Shown one piece after another: positions 28,517-37,644 of a DNA stretch of 64,000 nucleotides. Location: NCBI GenBank assembly GCA_963790525.1, contig CAWBOV010000004.1, positions 651,411 through 715,410 on the forward strand, written 5' to 3'. The translations under genes and the position numbers were made by a program. Numbering within the stretch: position 1 is the first letter of the stretch; each line of letters opens with the position of its first letter. The notes beneath the pieces were generated by a model. That model was not told where the DNA came from and ran no database searches. It worked only from the letters and a program-made list of their open reading frames with translations. This DNA comes from CAWBOV01 sp963790525 (GTDB taxonomy: Bacteria > Actinomycetota > Actinomycetes > Mycobacteriales > Jatrophihabitantaceae).

Positions 28517-30082
28517 TCACTTCTCCTGCGTGTTCTGGAGCACCGGCGCGGAGAAATTCGCCTGCGCATTCCATTTCTGCTCCGTCGAACCGGTGCAGGT
28601 TTCCACATCGATGGACGACCATGCTTCGGTGCCGTACGGCGCACGAAGTCCCAGGCAGAGGCCGTTGCTGTCCACGACGGTGTATTTGGTGGAGTAATTC
28701 AGCGTCGACGATCCGTTGTAGAACGTCCACGTCTGGCCCGCGGTGGACGAGGAGCACACCCGCATGACGGGATATCCGCCATTGGTCAGCGGGCTCGTCA
28801 TGCAGTAGTTCGTGCCGTTGGTGGTCGTGTAGAACTGCCCTGTGCCGCTCGCCGCGCCCGTCGCGATCGTCGGTGTCGTGAACTTCTGGTTGAACGCGAC
28901 CGCTCCGGCGTACGGGTTCTGCTTGCACGGGAAGTCGATCAGGTGCGAGGTGTTGACGTCCTGGTTGTCGACGTCCAGGCAGCGGCCGAACTCGTTGTAG
29001 TTGATGAGCTGCGGGGGCTTCGCGGCACCGGCGCCGACCGACGGCGAGGGGATCCACGTCTGGACGGGATCCGTCGAGCCGGCGGAGTTGGTGCACGTGG
29101 CGAAGGTGACGGCGAGGCCGGCGGTCTGCGAGGCCACACCCATGCACAGCGTGCCCAGCGTCCCGGTCGTGCTGGAGAGCAAGGTGCTGGTCTGGTATCC
29201 GCCGTTGTCGTTGTAGCTCCACTGTTGCAGGTAGGACGGCGTGGCACCTGAGGCGGCGCACGTGGCGAGCACGACCGGGTTCGTGGAGGTCAACGGCGTG
29301 TTGTAACTCAGGCAGAGTCCGTTGGGGTTCGCCGTCGTGACCGACGACAGCAGTTGCAGCGTCAGGTCGTTGCGGTACACGAACACCTGCTGCGCCGCGG
29401 GTGGACTGCTCGTGCTGCACGGCTGGACGAGGATCGAGGTGCCCGCGGTGGGTGTAGCGGAACCCGCGTCCATGCACAGCGCCTGCGAGGCCGTCGAACT
29501 CGGATAGATGCGGATCAGGCCGCCGGGGATGTTCGTGTTGCTCGTCTGGAACACGTACGTCGTCACCAGCGTGCGGCCGATCGAGGCGCCGCCGGTCGGC
29601 GGCCCGTCGGTCCCGACCGAGACGATCTGGGCGTAGCTGGGCGTGAAGGACGCACTCGCGGTGTCGTAGGTCCCGTACCCGGGAGCGCAGATCATGGTCG
29701 GCGTGCTCGGGAACCGCACCGGGTCGGCCACGTAGTAGGAGATGGTGACGTTGTAGCTCGCCGCCCCGACGGTGTTGACGCTCCCGCTGTAGGGCCCGCA
29801 CGGCAGCTTCCCGCTGTCACCGATACCGGACGTGATCGCCGTGCGGATCTGACCGAGCGCGACGTCGATCCCCGCCTGGGCGGCGTCGAGTGACTGGACC
29901 CTGGTGGTGTCGAAGCGGGTCGTGCGGGACTGCTGGATCACCATCGGCACGAGGATCGCGCTGAGCATCACACCGACGATGATCACCAGCATGATCATCG
30001 CCATGGAGCCCTCGTCGTCGCGGGCGTCGGGCAGGCGCCGGCGCAGGCGGGCCGCGGCGCGGGCGTACAGGCTGATGATCAT
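28517..30082 (-). CDS. PilX-like minor prepilin with ricin-type lectin repeats
   Basis: A 521-residue protein. A basic leader ends in DDEG (Gly25), followed by SMAMI and a hydrophobic helix to about residue 48: a type III signal of the PilX/GspK kind. Position +5 is Ile, not the usual Glu, as in tip-located GspK-like pseudopilins. Residues about 190-510 hold Q-x-W repeats of ricin-B beta-trefoils (Q286-W288, Q341-W343, Q450-W452, Q502-W504) with GLCLS/GLCLG-type loops, suggesting sugar binding. It is the last gene of the prepilin set; its start overlaps the preceding stop by 4 nt. The lectin ligand is unknown. Confidence 0.82.
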   Translation of the reverse strand: MIISLYARAAARLRRRLPDARDDEGSMAMIMLVIIVGVMLSAILVPMVIQQSRTTRFDTTRVQSLDAAQAGIDVALGQIRTAITSGIGDSGKLPCGPYSGSVNTVGAASYNVTISYYVADPVRFPSTPTMICAPGYGTYDTASASFTPSYAQIVSVGTDGPPTGGASIGRTLVTTYVFQTSNTNIPGGLIRIYPSSTASQALCMDAGSATPTAGTSILVQPCSTSSPPAAQQVFVYRNDLTLQLLSSVTTANPNGLCLSYNTPLTSTNPVVLATCAASGATPSYLQQWSYNDNGGYQTSTLLSSTTGTLGTLCMGVASQTAGLAVTFATCTNSAGSTDPVQTWIPSPSVGAGAAKPPQLINYNEFGRCLDVDNQDVNTSHLIDFPCKQNPYAGAVAFNQKFTTPTIATGAASGTGQFYTTTNGTNYCMTSPLTNGGYPVMRVCSSSTAGQTWTFYNGSSTLNYSTKYTVVDSNGLCLGLRAPYGTEAWSSIDVETCTGSTEQKWNAQANFSAPVLQNTQEK

Positions 30083-30744
30083 GGACGCCCCGGCTGCTGG
30101 CAGATCGGCGTGGTCGGCGGCGGGACGGTGCTGTTGACGGCGGAGAAGAGGTAGGACGAGCGCGAGGTCGTCGCGCCCGATCCGTTGCCGAACGGCGAGA
30201 CGAGGGTGATGGCCAGCTGCTGGAACTTGGCGGTCGCCGTGGCGGTCCTGAGGGTGAACGGCTGGTCGGTGGAGCCGCTGGCCACAGCGCCGTTGCTGAT
30301 GCCACTGGTGATCGGCACCCAGGCCGACGGCGTCGACGCGACCGAGTTGATCACCGTCCAGGTGCGGCGCTGCAGCGCGGCCGCCGTGATGTCCACGCGC
30401 AGCTGGGTGCAGACCTCGGTCCCGGTGTAGGTGCTGCGCATCTCGACGTACCAGTCGCCGGAGGTCGTGCTCTTGCCGGGCGCGCTGATCGCCGCGGCGT
30501 ACCGGACCGTCTTGTCCAGCTGCAGAAACGCGACGTTGAGCTGCGAGGAACTCTGGTTGACCGCCTCGGCCTTGTTCGTGTCCTGGGTGATCGAGACCAC
30601 GGCGCCGGTGAACATGGCCATGAAGATGACGAAGATCCCCATGCCGACGAGCAGCTCGGTCAGCGAGGTCCCGGCATCCCCGTGCACGCCCCGCTCGGCG
30701 AGCCTGTTGCGCAGACGTGCCGTCACCCGGATCAGCGCGCTCAT
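30079..30744 (-). CDS. PilW-like minor prepilin
   Basis: A 221-residue protein. The leader ends at GDAG, then TSLTELLVGMGIFVIF: a classical class-3 signal with Glu at +5 and a hydrophobic N-terminal helix. The C-terminal globular part has two Cys (TEVCTQL and PICQQ) and no recognised domain. Both ends overlap neighbours by 4 nt (ATGA), so it is translated together with the giant prepilin upstream and the lectin prepilin downstream. Confidence 0.82.
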   Translation of the reverse strand: MSALIRVTARLRNRLAERGVHGDAGTSLTELLVGMGIFVIFMAMFTGAVVSITQDTNKAEAVNQSSSQLNVAFLQLDKTVRYAAAISAPGKSTTSGDWYVEMRSTYTGTEVCTQLRVDITAAALQRRTWTVINSVASTPSAWVPITSGISNGAVASGSTDQPFTLRTATATAKFQQLAITLVSPFGNGSGATTSRSSYLFSAVNSTVPPPTTPICQQPGRP

Positions 30745-33659
30745 GACGGTCTCACCGAGTTCGACGCCGCGCTCGGGGGACTGGTGCCGATCACGTTCGT
30801 CGCGGTGACGGTGAAGGTGTAGGACGTGTTCCTGGTCAGGCCGGTGACCTTGCAGCTCGTCCCTGATGTCGTGCAGGTTTGCCCAGCCGAGGAGGTGACC
30901 GTGTAGCTGGTGATCGGAGTGCCACCCGTGTACGTGGGTGCGGTCCAGGACACGGTCGCTGATCCTGTTCCTGCGACGGCGGTCGGCGTCAGCGGCTGGT
31001 CCGGGGTGATGGAGATTCCCCACTTGCGAGACAGGTAGTCCTCGATCACCCTGCGCTGGGCCGTGGTCAGCGTGGACCGGAAGGTGATGACCTCGGCCAC
31101 CGAGCCCACGACCCCACGGCTGAGGAAGGTGCTCGACACGCTGGCGGCGAAGGTCTTCGCGGCCGCCGACACGTCAGTGGTGATCAGCGGGGTCTGGAAG
31201 GAGGTGGTCGCCTGGATGCCGTTGTTCCAGTTCAGCGGTGTGGAACCGGTGTTGTAGGACCAGTCGTTCGCATTCGGAGCTGATCGCGACACGATGGATC
31301 CGACGCGCACGCTGAAGTCCGCGCCCGCCTGACCGAACAGATATGCGATCTGCGTCGAGGCGGCCATCTTCGAGACCACGAAGACGGTCTGGTACGTGTC
31401 CGCGGCGTTGATGGAGTTCAGCACGTCCGTCGAGTCGGCGAAGCCCACGGAGGGCAGGGTGCTGTTCCAGGTGTTGACGGTGGGACGGTTGGCCGTGGTG
31501 GCCTGGGCGAAGTCCTCACCCTGCGCGCTCTTGTCCGTCCAACAACCCACGGTGGCGCCGGCAGCGGCGGACGCTCCGGTGCAGTTCGACGCTGCGAGAG
31601 TGGTGGTCGGGTCCGCGCCGTCGAGCCACAGCGTCATCGGGGTTCCGGACATGAGCGTGGCCGGGTAAGGGATCGCGATCACCCCGGTGGAGGGAGGTCC
31701 GGTGCCGACGCCGTTGGTCGCGGTGACCGTGACGGTGTACACGGTGCCGTTCGTCAGGCCGGTGATCGTGCAGCTGGTGGCACCGGTGGTGGAGCACGTT
31801 CCGTCGTTCGGGCTGAGGGTCACGGTGTAGCCGGTGATCGTGGAGCCGTTGTTGGCGGGAGCCGTCCAGGACACGAGCAACTGGCCGTCACCGTCGACGT
31901 CGTTGACGTTGGTGGGCGCGTTCGGCACCCCGATGACGGTGATGGTGAACGCCGCCGTCGACGCCGTGGCACCGGCGCTGTCGGTCACCGTGACCGTCAC
32001 GCCGGTGTACGTGCCAGGAGTACTCGTGAACGTGCCGCTCACGACACCGGTGCTGCTGACACTGAACGTCCCCGGCGCGTTGTTGATGGCGTAGGTGCAC
32101 GGCCCGTTCGGGCAGGTGGTCGTCAGCCCGAAGGACACCGTCGAGCTGGCCGTCACCGTCTGGTTACCGGGCGAGGTGACGGTCGGCTGCGCGACCACGG
32201 CCCACGAGAACGCGACGACCACGGACGCTCCGTTGGTGTCGGTCGCCGTCAGGGACACCGACTTCGTGCTGATCGTGGTCGGGGTTCCCGACACCAGCCC
32301 GCCGGAGGACAGGGTCAGCCCAGCCGGGAGGCTGGCGCCGCCGGTCCACGTATAGGTGCCGGAGCCGCCCGTCGCGGTCAGCTGCAGCGAGTCCGCCCGG
32401 CCGATCGTGCTGATCTGGGCGCCGGGATTGGTCGCGGCGATCGGCGGGTTGGCGACGGTCCACGTGAACGTGGTCGTTGCCGTGTGGGCGCTGGAGTCCT
32501 TCACCGTGATCGTGACTGTGTAGACCCCGGGCGTCGTGGGGGAACCTGTGATCTTGCCCTGGTTGCTCACCGTCGCCAGCGCGAGGCCCGGCGGGAGCGT
32601 GCCGCCGGGATCGGACCACGTGTACCCGGTGCCGCTGCCCCCGGTCGCGGTCAGCGTCAGGCCTGTGATCGCGACACTGCTGACGCTCGCCTGGTTCACC
32701 GGCTGGGTGATCTTCAGCGTCGGGTAGATGGTCCAGGTGAAGGTTGCGGTGGCGGTGCGCAGGAACGCGTCGGTCACCGTGACGGTGACCGACAGGTTGG
32801 TGACCGCGGTGGTGGCCACGCCGGAGATCAGTCCGGCGGGGTTCATCGCCAGCCCGCCGGGAAGCGATCCGGAGGACACCGCCCAGGTGTAGGTCGGGAC
32901 GCCGGTGCCGCTGGTGACGGCGAGTTGCAGCGTGACCGTGTCGCCGACGGCGGCGGTCTGGTTACCCGGATTGGTGATCACCGGTGCGGACGGCGGTGAC
33001 TGGTTGAGGTTGAAGGTCGGGTCGTCGGCCGTACTCAGCACGGTGGCGGTGATGAAGCTGCACGCGGAGTTCGTGCAGTGCGAATTGCTCCACGTCACAG
33101 CCGTGACCACGCGGAGGTAGGTGACGCCGTTGCCGATGGACGAGGCCGTGCAGTCGGTGGACGAACCGTCCGACGGTATCGCGCAGTACCCGAGGTAGTT
33201 GTTGACCAGATACGGGACGTTGTTGATCGTCTGCGTGACTCCGACCGTGGGGACGTTGGCGCTCGCCCCGGCGTTGGTCGCTGCGGTGGAGTCCGTGGCC
33301 TTCGTCATCGACGCCAGCCACGGCTGCACCGCCGTCGCGGCGGCCGCGAACTGGGCGTTGACGCTCGTCGTGTCGTGACCGGTCACCAGGTCCGACGCGG
33401 GCAGACCGCGAATGTTCTCGAGGTTGGCGTCGGCGATCTGGGAGGCGGCCTGTCGGGCGCGTTGCAGGCTGGTGAAGGAGACGCTGTTGACGAAGAAGGT
33501 GGCGAAGGCGGCCATGACGATGGTGATGATGCTGATGGCGACGACCGATTCGAGCAGGATGAAGCCGTCGTCGCCGCGCGTCGAGGACAGCGCGGCGCGG
33601 CGGCGCAGCCAGCGGTCCAGCCTGGCGCCAACCGGGAGTCGGACGGGGGATCGCGTCAT
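30741..33659 (-). CDS. Giant PilV-like prepilin with Ig-like, FN3 and LamG-like domains
   Basis: A 972-residue protein. Leader of 32 residues ending GDDG, cleavage before FILLE (Glu at +5), hydrophobic helix to about 60. A pilin-like region to about 220 with Cys pairs is followed by four putative Ig-like repeats of the He_PIG/cadherin-like type (about 225-310, 315-402, 405-490, 492-575; each with P-x-G-L and a TVTVTD strand). Then come one FN3 domain (about 578-665), a concanavalin/LamG-like domain (about 670-880, ending DYLSRKWG) and a second FN3 (about 885-970). Ordinary minor pilins are 130-250 residues, so this is an adhesin built on a pilin anchor. Confidence 0.85.
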   Translation of the reverse strand: MTRSPVRLPVGARLDRWLRRRAALSSTRGDDGFILLESVVAISIITIVMAAFATFFVNSVSFTSLQRARQAASQIADANLENIRGLPASDLVTGHDTTSVNAQFAAAATAVQPWLASMTKATDSTAATNAGASANVPTVGVTQTINNVPYLVNNYLGYCAIPSDGSSTDCTASSIGNGVTYLRVVTAVTWSNSHCTNSACSFITATVLSTADDPTFNLNQSPPSAPVITNPGNQTAAVGDTVTLQLAVTSGTGVPTYTWAVSSGSLPGGLAMNPAGLISGVATTAVTNLSVTVTVTDAFLRTATATFTWTIYPTLKITQPVNQASVSSVAITGLTLTATGGSGTGYTWSDPGGTLPPGLALATVSNQGKITGSPTTPGVYTVTITVKDSSAHTATTTFTWTVANPPIAATNPGAQISTIGRADSLQLTATGGSGTYTWTGGASLPAGLTLSSGGLVSGTPTTISTKSVSLTATDTNGASVVVAFSWAVVAQPTVTSPGNQTVTASSTVSFGLTTTCPNGPCTYAINNAPGTFSVSSTGVVSGTFTSTPGTYTGVTVTVTDSAGATASTAAFTITVIGVPNAPTNVNDVDGDGQLLVSWTAPANNGSTITGYTVTLSPNDGTCSTTGATSCTITGLTNGTVYTVTVTATNGVGTGPPSTGVIAIPYPATLMSGTPMTLWLDGADPTTTLAASNCTGASAAAGATVGCWTDKSAQGEDFAQATTANRPTVNTWNSTLPSVGFADSTDVLNSINAADTYQTVFVVSKMAASTQIAYLFGQAGADFSVRVGSIVSRSAPNANDWSYNTGSTPLNWNNGIQATTSFQTPLITTDVSAAAKTFAASVSSTFLSRGVVGSVAEVITFRSTLTTAQRRVIEDYLSRKWGISITPDQPLTPTAVAGTGSATVSWTAPTYTGGTPITSYTVTSSAGQTCTTSGTSCKVTGLTRNTSYTFTVTATNVIGTSPPSAASNSVRPS

Positions 33660-33668
33660 CGGCAGCGG

Positions 33669-34301
33669 CTAGTTCGAGAAGTCGCCGCTGAGCAGTTTCT
33701 CCAGCTGAGCTCTCGCGGCGGCGTTCAGCGGCTCGGAGAACACGTTGATCTGCGTCGTCATCTGCGACGTCTGGTCGATCGACGGATCCTTCCCCGCGCC
33801 CGAAGGGCCGATCTGGCTGCTGAGCACGAGCGAGCGCCTGGGGCCGTCGGACTGAATGAGGTTGAGGAAGGCGAGCTGGTTCGCCGCAGATCCGTGCGAG
33901 ACCAGGGTGACCGGGATCGTGACGAGCGCGGATCCACCGCCGGACGTGGCCGGTCCCACCGCGCCGACGACGATGCTCGCGAGCTGTACCTGCGCCGCAG
34001 CAGCCTGCGAGGTGAGCTGGCGGGTGTAGGCAGGCAGGCCACTGTCGAAGGGGAGTGCCTCCAGGGCGGACTTGAGCGCCTGGGTCAGCTCGGTGCCGTT
34101 GGCCGCCTCCTTCTGCAGCTTGGTGACCTTCGTCTGGAGCAGCTCGTTCTGCAGCTCGGTGTCGGCGGTCTGGCCACGGAGGGACGAGGTCGACGAGAGC
34201 TTCGGGCTGATCAGCACGAACCAGCCGAGTACCAGGATGAGAATGCCGACGACCGCGCCGCCGACGATCCAGAGGCGTCGATCCTGACTGGCATTCATCA
34301 C
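33669..34301 (-). CDS. pilO: PilO-like pilus alignment protein
   Basis: A 210-residue bitopic inner-membrane protein. A short cytoplasmic N-terminus and one TM helix (about residues 11-31) are followed by a coiled coil (about 40-75) and a ferredoxin-like domain with LPAYTRQLTSQAAAAQVQL, matching PilO architecture. It follows pilN with a 4-nt overlap, and the giant prepilin gene starts 9 nt after its stop. It should dimerise with PilN to link the PilM ring to the fibre assembly site. Confidence 0.8.
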   Translation of the reverse strand: MMNASQDRRLWIVGGAVVGILILVLGWFVLISPKLSSTSSLRGQTADTELQNELLQTKVTKLQKEAANGTELTQALKSALEALPFDSGLPAYTRQLTSQAAAAQVQLASIVVGAVGPATSGGGSALVTIPVTLVSHGSAANQLAFLNLIQSDGPRRSLVLSSQIGPSGAGKDPSIDQTSQMTTQINVFSEPLNAAARAQLEKLLSGDFSN

Positions 34302-35011
34302 TTGATCCCGGTCGTCGTGGTGGCGGTGTAGCGGTGGCTCAGCAGCGCGCTCGTCAACGACAGCGTGATGCTGAACTGCTCGATCTTGTTCTCGTCACTG
34401 TTGGACACCGGCAGGACGTTCGTCACGCCGGTGAGTCCCTTGAGCTTGTCGACGTAGTCGGCGAGGTCGTTGAGCTTCTTGCCGGTTCCGTTCATCGTCA
34501 GGCTGCCGATCGTGGCCAGGCCCGAGGTGTCGAGGCCGGTTCCCGTCGGCGCGGCAGCTCCCGTGGAGGCGGTCCCACCCGCCACGGCGGCGGTGCTGAT
34601 CGTGAGCGTCTCCTGCTTGATCAACATCGAGGCCGGCAGGTTGCTGCGGAGTTTCCCGAGGAAGCTGGGCAGATCCACGTCACTCGCCATCAGGGCGGCG
34701 ATCTGGTTCTGCACCTGGGCGGTCGTTCCCTGGATCCGGGTGATCCCGGAGTACTTGTTGGCCTGGGCCTGCAGCTGCGTCGTGTGGAGCTGGGCCTTGG
34801 CCAGCGCGTCCTCGGCGTTGGAATTGCGGTGCCGGACGACGAGGTAGGCGCCGGCCACGATCACGAGCACGACGACGAGCAGGATCGCGAGGATTCGGCG
34901 CAGGAGCTCCAGCTGGCGGGAGTTGATCAGCTCCGGGGGAGTCAGGTCGGCCGCGATACCCCAGCCGGGCATGGCGTTCCAGAGTTCGGTCGGTCTCGTG
35001 GGCGCTGTCAT
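34298..35011 (-). CDS. pilN: PilN-like pilus alignment protein
   Basis: A 237-residue protein: an N-terminal cytoplasmic segment with the conserved PilM-binding type motif NSRQLELLRR (equivalent to IN-L-P-x-R in PilN), a TM helix (about 38-60), a coiled coil and a C-terminal alpha/beta domain ending in a Thr-rich tail. Both ends overlap neighbours by 4 nt (pilM stop, pilO start). A longer upstream reading exists, but the overlap and sequence quality favour ATG at 35011. Confidence 0.8.
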   Translation of the reverse strand: MTAPTRPTELWNAMPGWGIAADLTPPELINSRQLELLRRILAILLVVVLVIVAGAYLVVRHRNSNAEDALAKAQLHTTQLQAQANKYSGITRIQGTTAQVQNQIAALMASDVDLPSFLGKLRSNLPASMLIKQETLTISTAAVAGGTASTGAAAPTGTGLDTSGLATIGSLTMNGTGKKLNDLADYVDKLKGLTGVTNVLPVSNSDENKIEQFSITLSLTSALLSHRYTATTTTGIK

Positions 35012-36087
35012 GCCGCGGCTCCCATCGCGAGGCCGACGGACACCGCGCTTGCGGTGTGGTCGGCGTGGTCCGGTACGTCCTTGGCTGCCCACCGGTTGCG
35101 GATGTGCTGGGTCGGCGTCACGACATTGGTCGGGACGCCGTTCTGGTTGGACAGGATCTCGGCCAGGCCCAGCAGGCCGGACGCGCCGCCGGTCAGTGAG
35201 ATCCGCTCGATCTGAGCGCCGTCGTTGGCGGCCCGGAAGTAGTTGATGGAGGTGCGGATCTCCGACAGCAACGGTCGCACGGCCTCCTTGAGGGCGTTCG
35301 AGACGTCGGCCTGGTCACCGGACAACCCGGTGTTCCACTTGGCCCACTCGGCCTGCTCGATGCTCAGGTTCAGCTCGTCGGCGATGTGGGCGGTGAGCGC
35401 CTGGCCGCCTCGGGCGAGCGTGCGCACCAGCTTCGGGACGCCGCGGTCGTGGACCACGATCGTGGTCAGGTGCGCGCCCAGGTCGACGACCGCCTCGACG
35501 GAGAGGTGCTCGTCGGCGATGGAGCGGAGCGCGGCGAAGGACGCCAGATCCACCCGGGCGACCTTCAGGCCCGCCTTCTCGACCGCGCTCACGGCCGCGA
35601 GTACCGGTTCGCGGGGGGTCGCGATCAACAGGCCGCTGACCAGGTTCGTGACCGGATCGGGCTCGGAGAGCTGGGCGAAGTCGAGCACGACCTGGTCGAT
35701 CGGCAGGGCCACGATCTCCCGGGCCTGGAACGGGAGCGCCTTCATCCGCTGTTCGCGCGTCAGGTTCGGGATCTGCATGTCGCGGACGAGGACCTGGGGG
35801 TTCGCAATCCCCAGGATCACGTTCTTGCAGGCGAACTTGTTGACCTGCCAGAGCTGCTTGAGCGCGGCGGTCAGTGCGGACGGATCCTTCACGACGCCGT
35901 TGACGACCGTGCCCAGGGGCAGCTGCACGGCGTCCAACCCGTGCACCGTGACCGAGGGGCGTCCGTCGACGGTGCCGAGCGCGAGGATGGCCGCTCGCAC
36001 CGCGGTGGCTCCGATGTCCAAGCCGATCGCATGGCCGTCGGGGTTGATCAACCCCACCTTGCTGATGCCGATCTGGCGATGCTTCAT
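35008..36087 (-). CDS. pilM: PilM, actin-like cytoplasmic ring protein
   Basis: A 359-residue protein with an actin/FtsA fold. Phosphate-1 motif GLDIGATAVRAAIL (about residues 21-34), phosphate-2 motif AVVDLGAHLTTIVV (about 205), and the adenosine motif LTGGASGLLGL (about 305). The MKALPFQAREIVALPIDQVVLDF block is typical of PilM. It recruits PilN/PilO and contacts the assembly ATPase. First of the pilM-N-O set, 35 nt after the prepilin peptidase gene. Confidence 0.92.
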   Translation of the reverse strand: MKHRQIGISKVGLINPDGHAIGLDIGATAVRAAILALGTVDGRPSVTVHGLDAVQLPLGTVVNGVVKDPSALTAALKQLWQVNKFACKNVILGIANPQVLVRDMQIPNLTREQRMKALPFQAREIVALPIDQVVLDFAQLSEPDPVTNLVSGLLIATPREPVLAAVSAVEKAGLKVARVDLASFAALRSIADEHLSVEAVVDLGAHLTTIVVHDRGVPKLVRTLARGGQALTAHIADELNLSIEQAEWAKWNTGLSGDQADVSNALKEAVRPLLSEIRTSINYFRAANDGAQIERISLTGGASGLLGLAEILSNQNGVPTNVVTPTQHIRNRWAAKDVPDHADHTASAVSVGLAMGAAA

Positions 36088-36121
36088 CAAGACTCCCTGC
36101 CACAGCGGGCGGAACGGACCG

Positions 36122-36913
36122 TCACGAGTTCAGAACCAGCCGCGTGTACAGCTCGCCGAAGGCTCCACCGAAGAAGATGCCGACCAGCGCGCCCACGATC
36201 ATGAACGGCCCGAACGGGATTCTGGTCAGGCGCGTACTGCGACCGGCCGTCAGTGCCAGGATCCCGGCGACCATGCCCAGGACGAACGCGGCGAACGTCC
36301 CCAGCGCCAGAGCCCAGTACGACAGGTACGCGAGCGGACCACCGACCACACCGGCCAGCTTGACGTCCCCGAATCCGATCCCGCCCGGCCAGGCCAGGAT
36401 GAGCGCCAGGAAGCCCGCGTAGAGCCCGGCCGCTCCGATCAGCGCGCGGAGCAGGGCTGCCCCGTCGTGCTGTGAGAGTGCCGCGATCCCGAGCAGGACG
36501 GCCAGCACCGGATACGCCGGCAGCACCAGGACGTCGGGCAGCCTGCGCACGTCGAGATCGATCATCAACAGAGCCACACCCAGTGCGGCGAAGTAGAGAT
36601 AGGCCGGAAGGGCGGGCAACCGGTCGAGGTGCCCGAGATGAAGTGTCAGCGCCACGAACAACACGCAGGTCAGCAGTTCCACCGCGGGATAGCGGGGGCT
36701 GATCGGGGTTCGGCAGTCGGCGCAGCGTCCGCGCAGGACGAGCCAGCTCACGACCGGGACGTTGTGCCGCGCCCTGATCGGATGCCCACAGGCCGGGCAG
36801 CGCGACGGGGGATGCGACAGCGACTCGTGCAGCGGAACGCGATGGATGACGACGTTGAGGAACGAGCCGATCGCCAGACCCAGCAGCGCGGCGGCGGCGA
36901 GGAGCAAGGGCAT
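36122..36913 (-). CDS. pilD: Prepilin peptidase / N-methyltransferase (PilD)
   Basis: A 263-residue polytopic membrane aspartyl protease that cleaves and N-methylates prepilins. The N-terminal GSFLNVVIHRVP is followed by the zinc-type C-P-A-C...C-A-D-C loop (methyltransferase domain). Catalytic Asp pair in IDLDVRRLPD (about residue 118) and GFGDVKLAG (about 181). About eight hydrophobic helices. It sits directly between pilA and pilM, so all prepilins in the locus probably share it. Confidence 0.93.
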   Translation of the reverse strand: MPLLLAAAALLGLAIGSFLNVVIHRVPLHESLSHPPSRCPACGHPIRARHNVPVVSWLVLRGRCADCRTPISPRYPAVELLTCVLFVALTLHLGHLDRLPALPAYLYFAALGVALLMIDLDVRRLPDVLVLPAYPVLAVLLGIAALSQHDGAALLRALIGAAGLYAGFLALILAWPGGIGFGDVKLAGVVGGPLAYLSYWALALGTFAAFVLGMVAGILALTAGRSTRLTRIPFGPFMIVGALVGIFFGGAFGELYTRLVLNS

Positions 36914-37022
36914 CAGTGGCCTGCAAGCCGATCATGAGACACCAATTCGGAAAGGGGGCAGGGGAGGGCGTGGGGCGGGGCACTGCACTGTGCTCCCGCC
37001 CCACGCCGCAGAGCTCCGCTCG

Positions 37023-37491
37023 CTAGCAGGTAGCCGATGCGAGGGTGACACCCGTTCCGCTGACGTCCTTGACGGAACCGCCGTTGGCAGAGTTGTAGCA
37101 GTAGATCTTGCCGCTGCCGCTGCCGTTCGTGCCGGCGAGGATGTAGCTGGCGACCGGTGCGGTCGTCGCGACCGGCGTGTACTTCAGCGTCGTGCCCGAG
37201 CTGATGTTGACGGTCTGGCCGGTGCAGCCGGTCGGCGTGCCACCGGTCGCGGCCAGCGCGGTCGGGTACGAGGAGTTGTCGCTGTTGCAGACCTCGAGCA
37301 CGCTGATCGCGTTGCGAACGTCGGACTGAGTCGCCTTGTCGTTGGCGCCCTTCTTGTAATTCAAGTACAAGGGGATGGCGATGGCGATCAGGATGCCGAT
37401 GATCACGACGACCACGAGCAGCTCGATGAGGGTGAAGCCGTCTTCACCCTGGGCGCGCTCCTCGCGGAGCTTCGGACAGCTTGTTAAGCAT
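37023..37491 (-). CDS. pilA: Major type IV pilin PilA (frame break in the leader)
   Basis: About 155 residues. The mature part begins after G in AQGEDG with FTLIELLVVVVIIGIL (Phe +1, Glu +5) and ends with a Cys-rich globular domain (C43, C64, C104 and C-terminal Cys, counted from the MVVV methionine), as in small actinobacterial and clostridial pilins. An ATG at 37489-37491 has GGAGG about 8 nt upstream and gives MLNKLSEA, but one extra C near 37465 shifts it off the pilin frame. Removing it gives a perfect short leader, so an indel is likely. A FliA-like promoter lies 75 nt upstream. Confidence 0.87.
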
Positions 37492-37566
37492 GAGATAAGC
37501 CTCCATGGCTTTGTACGGTCGAAGGCTCGGTGAGGAGTTACCGATCCCGGGGGGTGTACGCCGCAT

Positions 37567-37593
37567 ACATCGGCGGTCTTGCCCGCTACTTGA
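37567..37593 (-). promoter_or_regulatory. FliA/WhiG-type promoter upstream of pilA
   Basis: On the minus strand the sequence reads TCAA, 15 nt, GCCGATGT, against the FliA/WhiG consensus TAAA-N15-GCCGATAA: 9 of 12 defined bases with exact spacing. The -10 element ends 75 nt before the pilA start codon. The matching sigma factor gene is 10 kb away in the same locus. Confidence 0.65.
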
Positions 37594-37644
37594 GCTACCT
37601 GAGCGGAATTTGTCGAGGAAAAGGTATCGATTTGATAATGGTGA

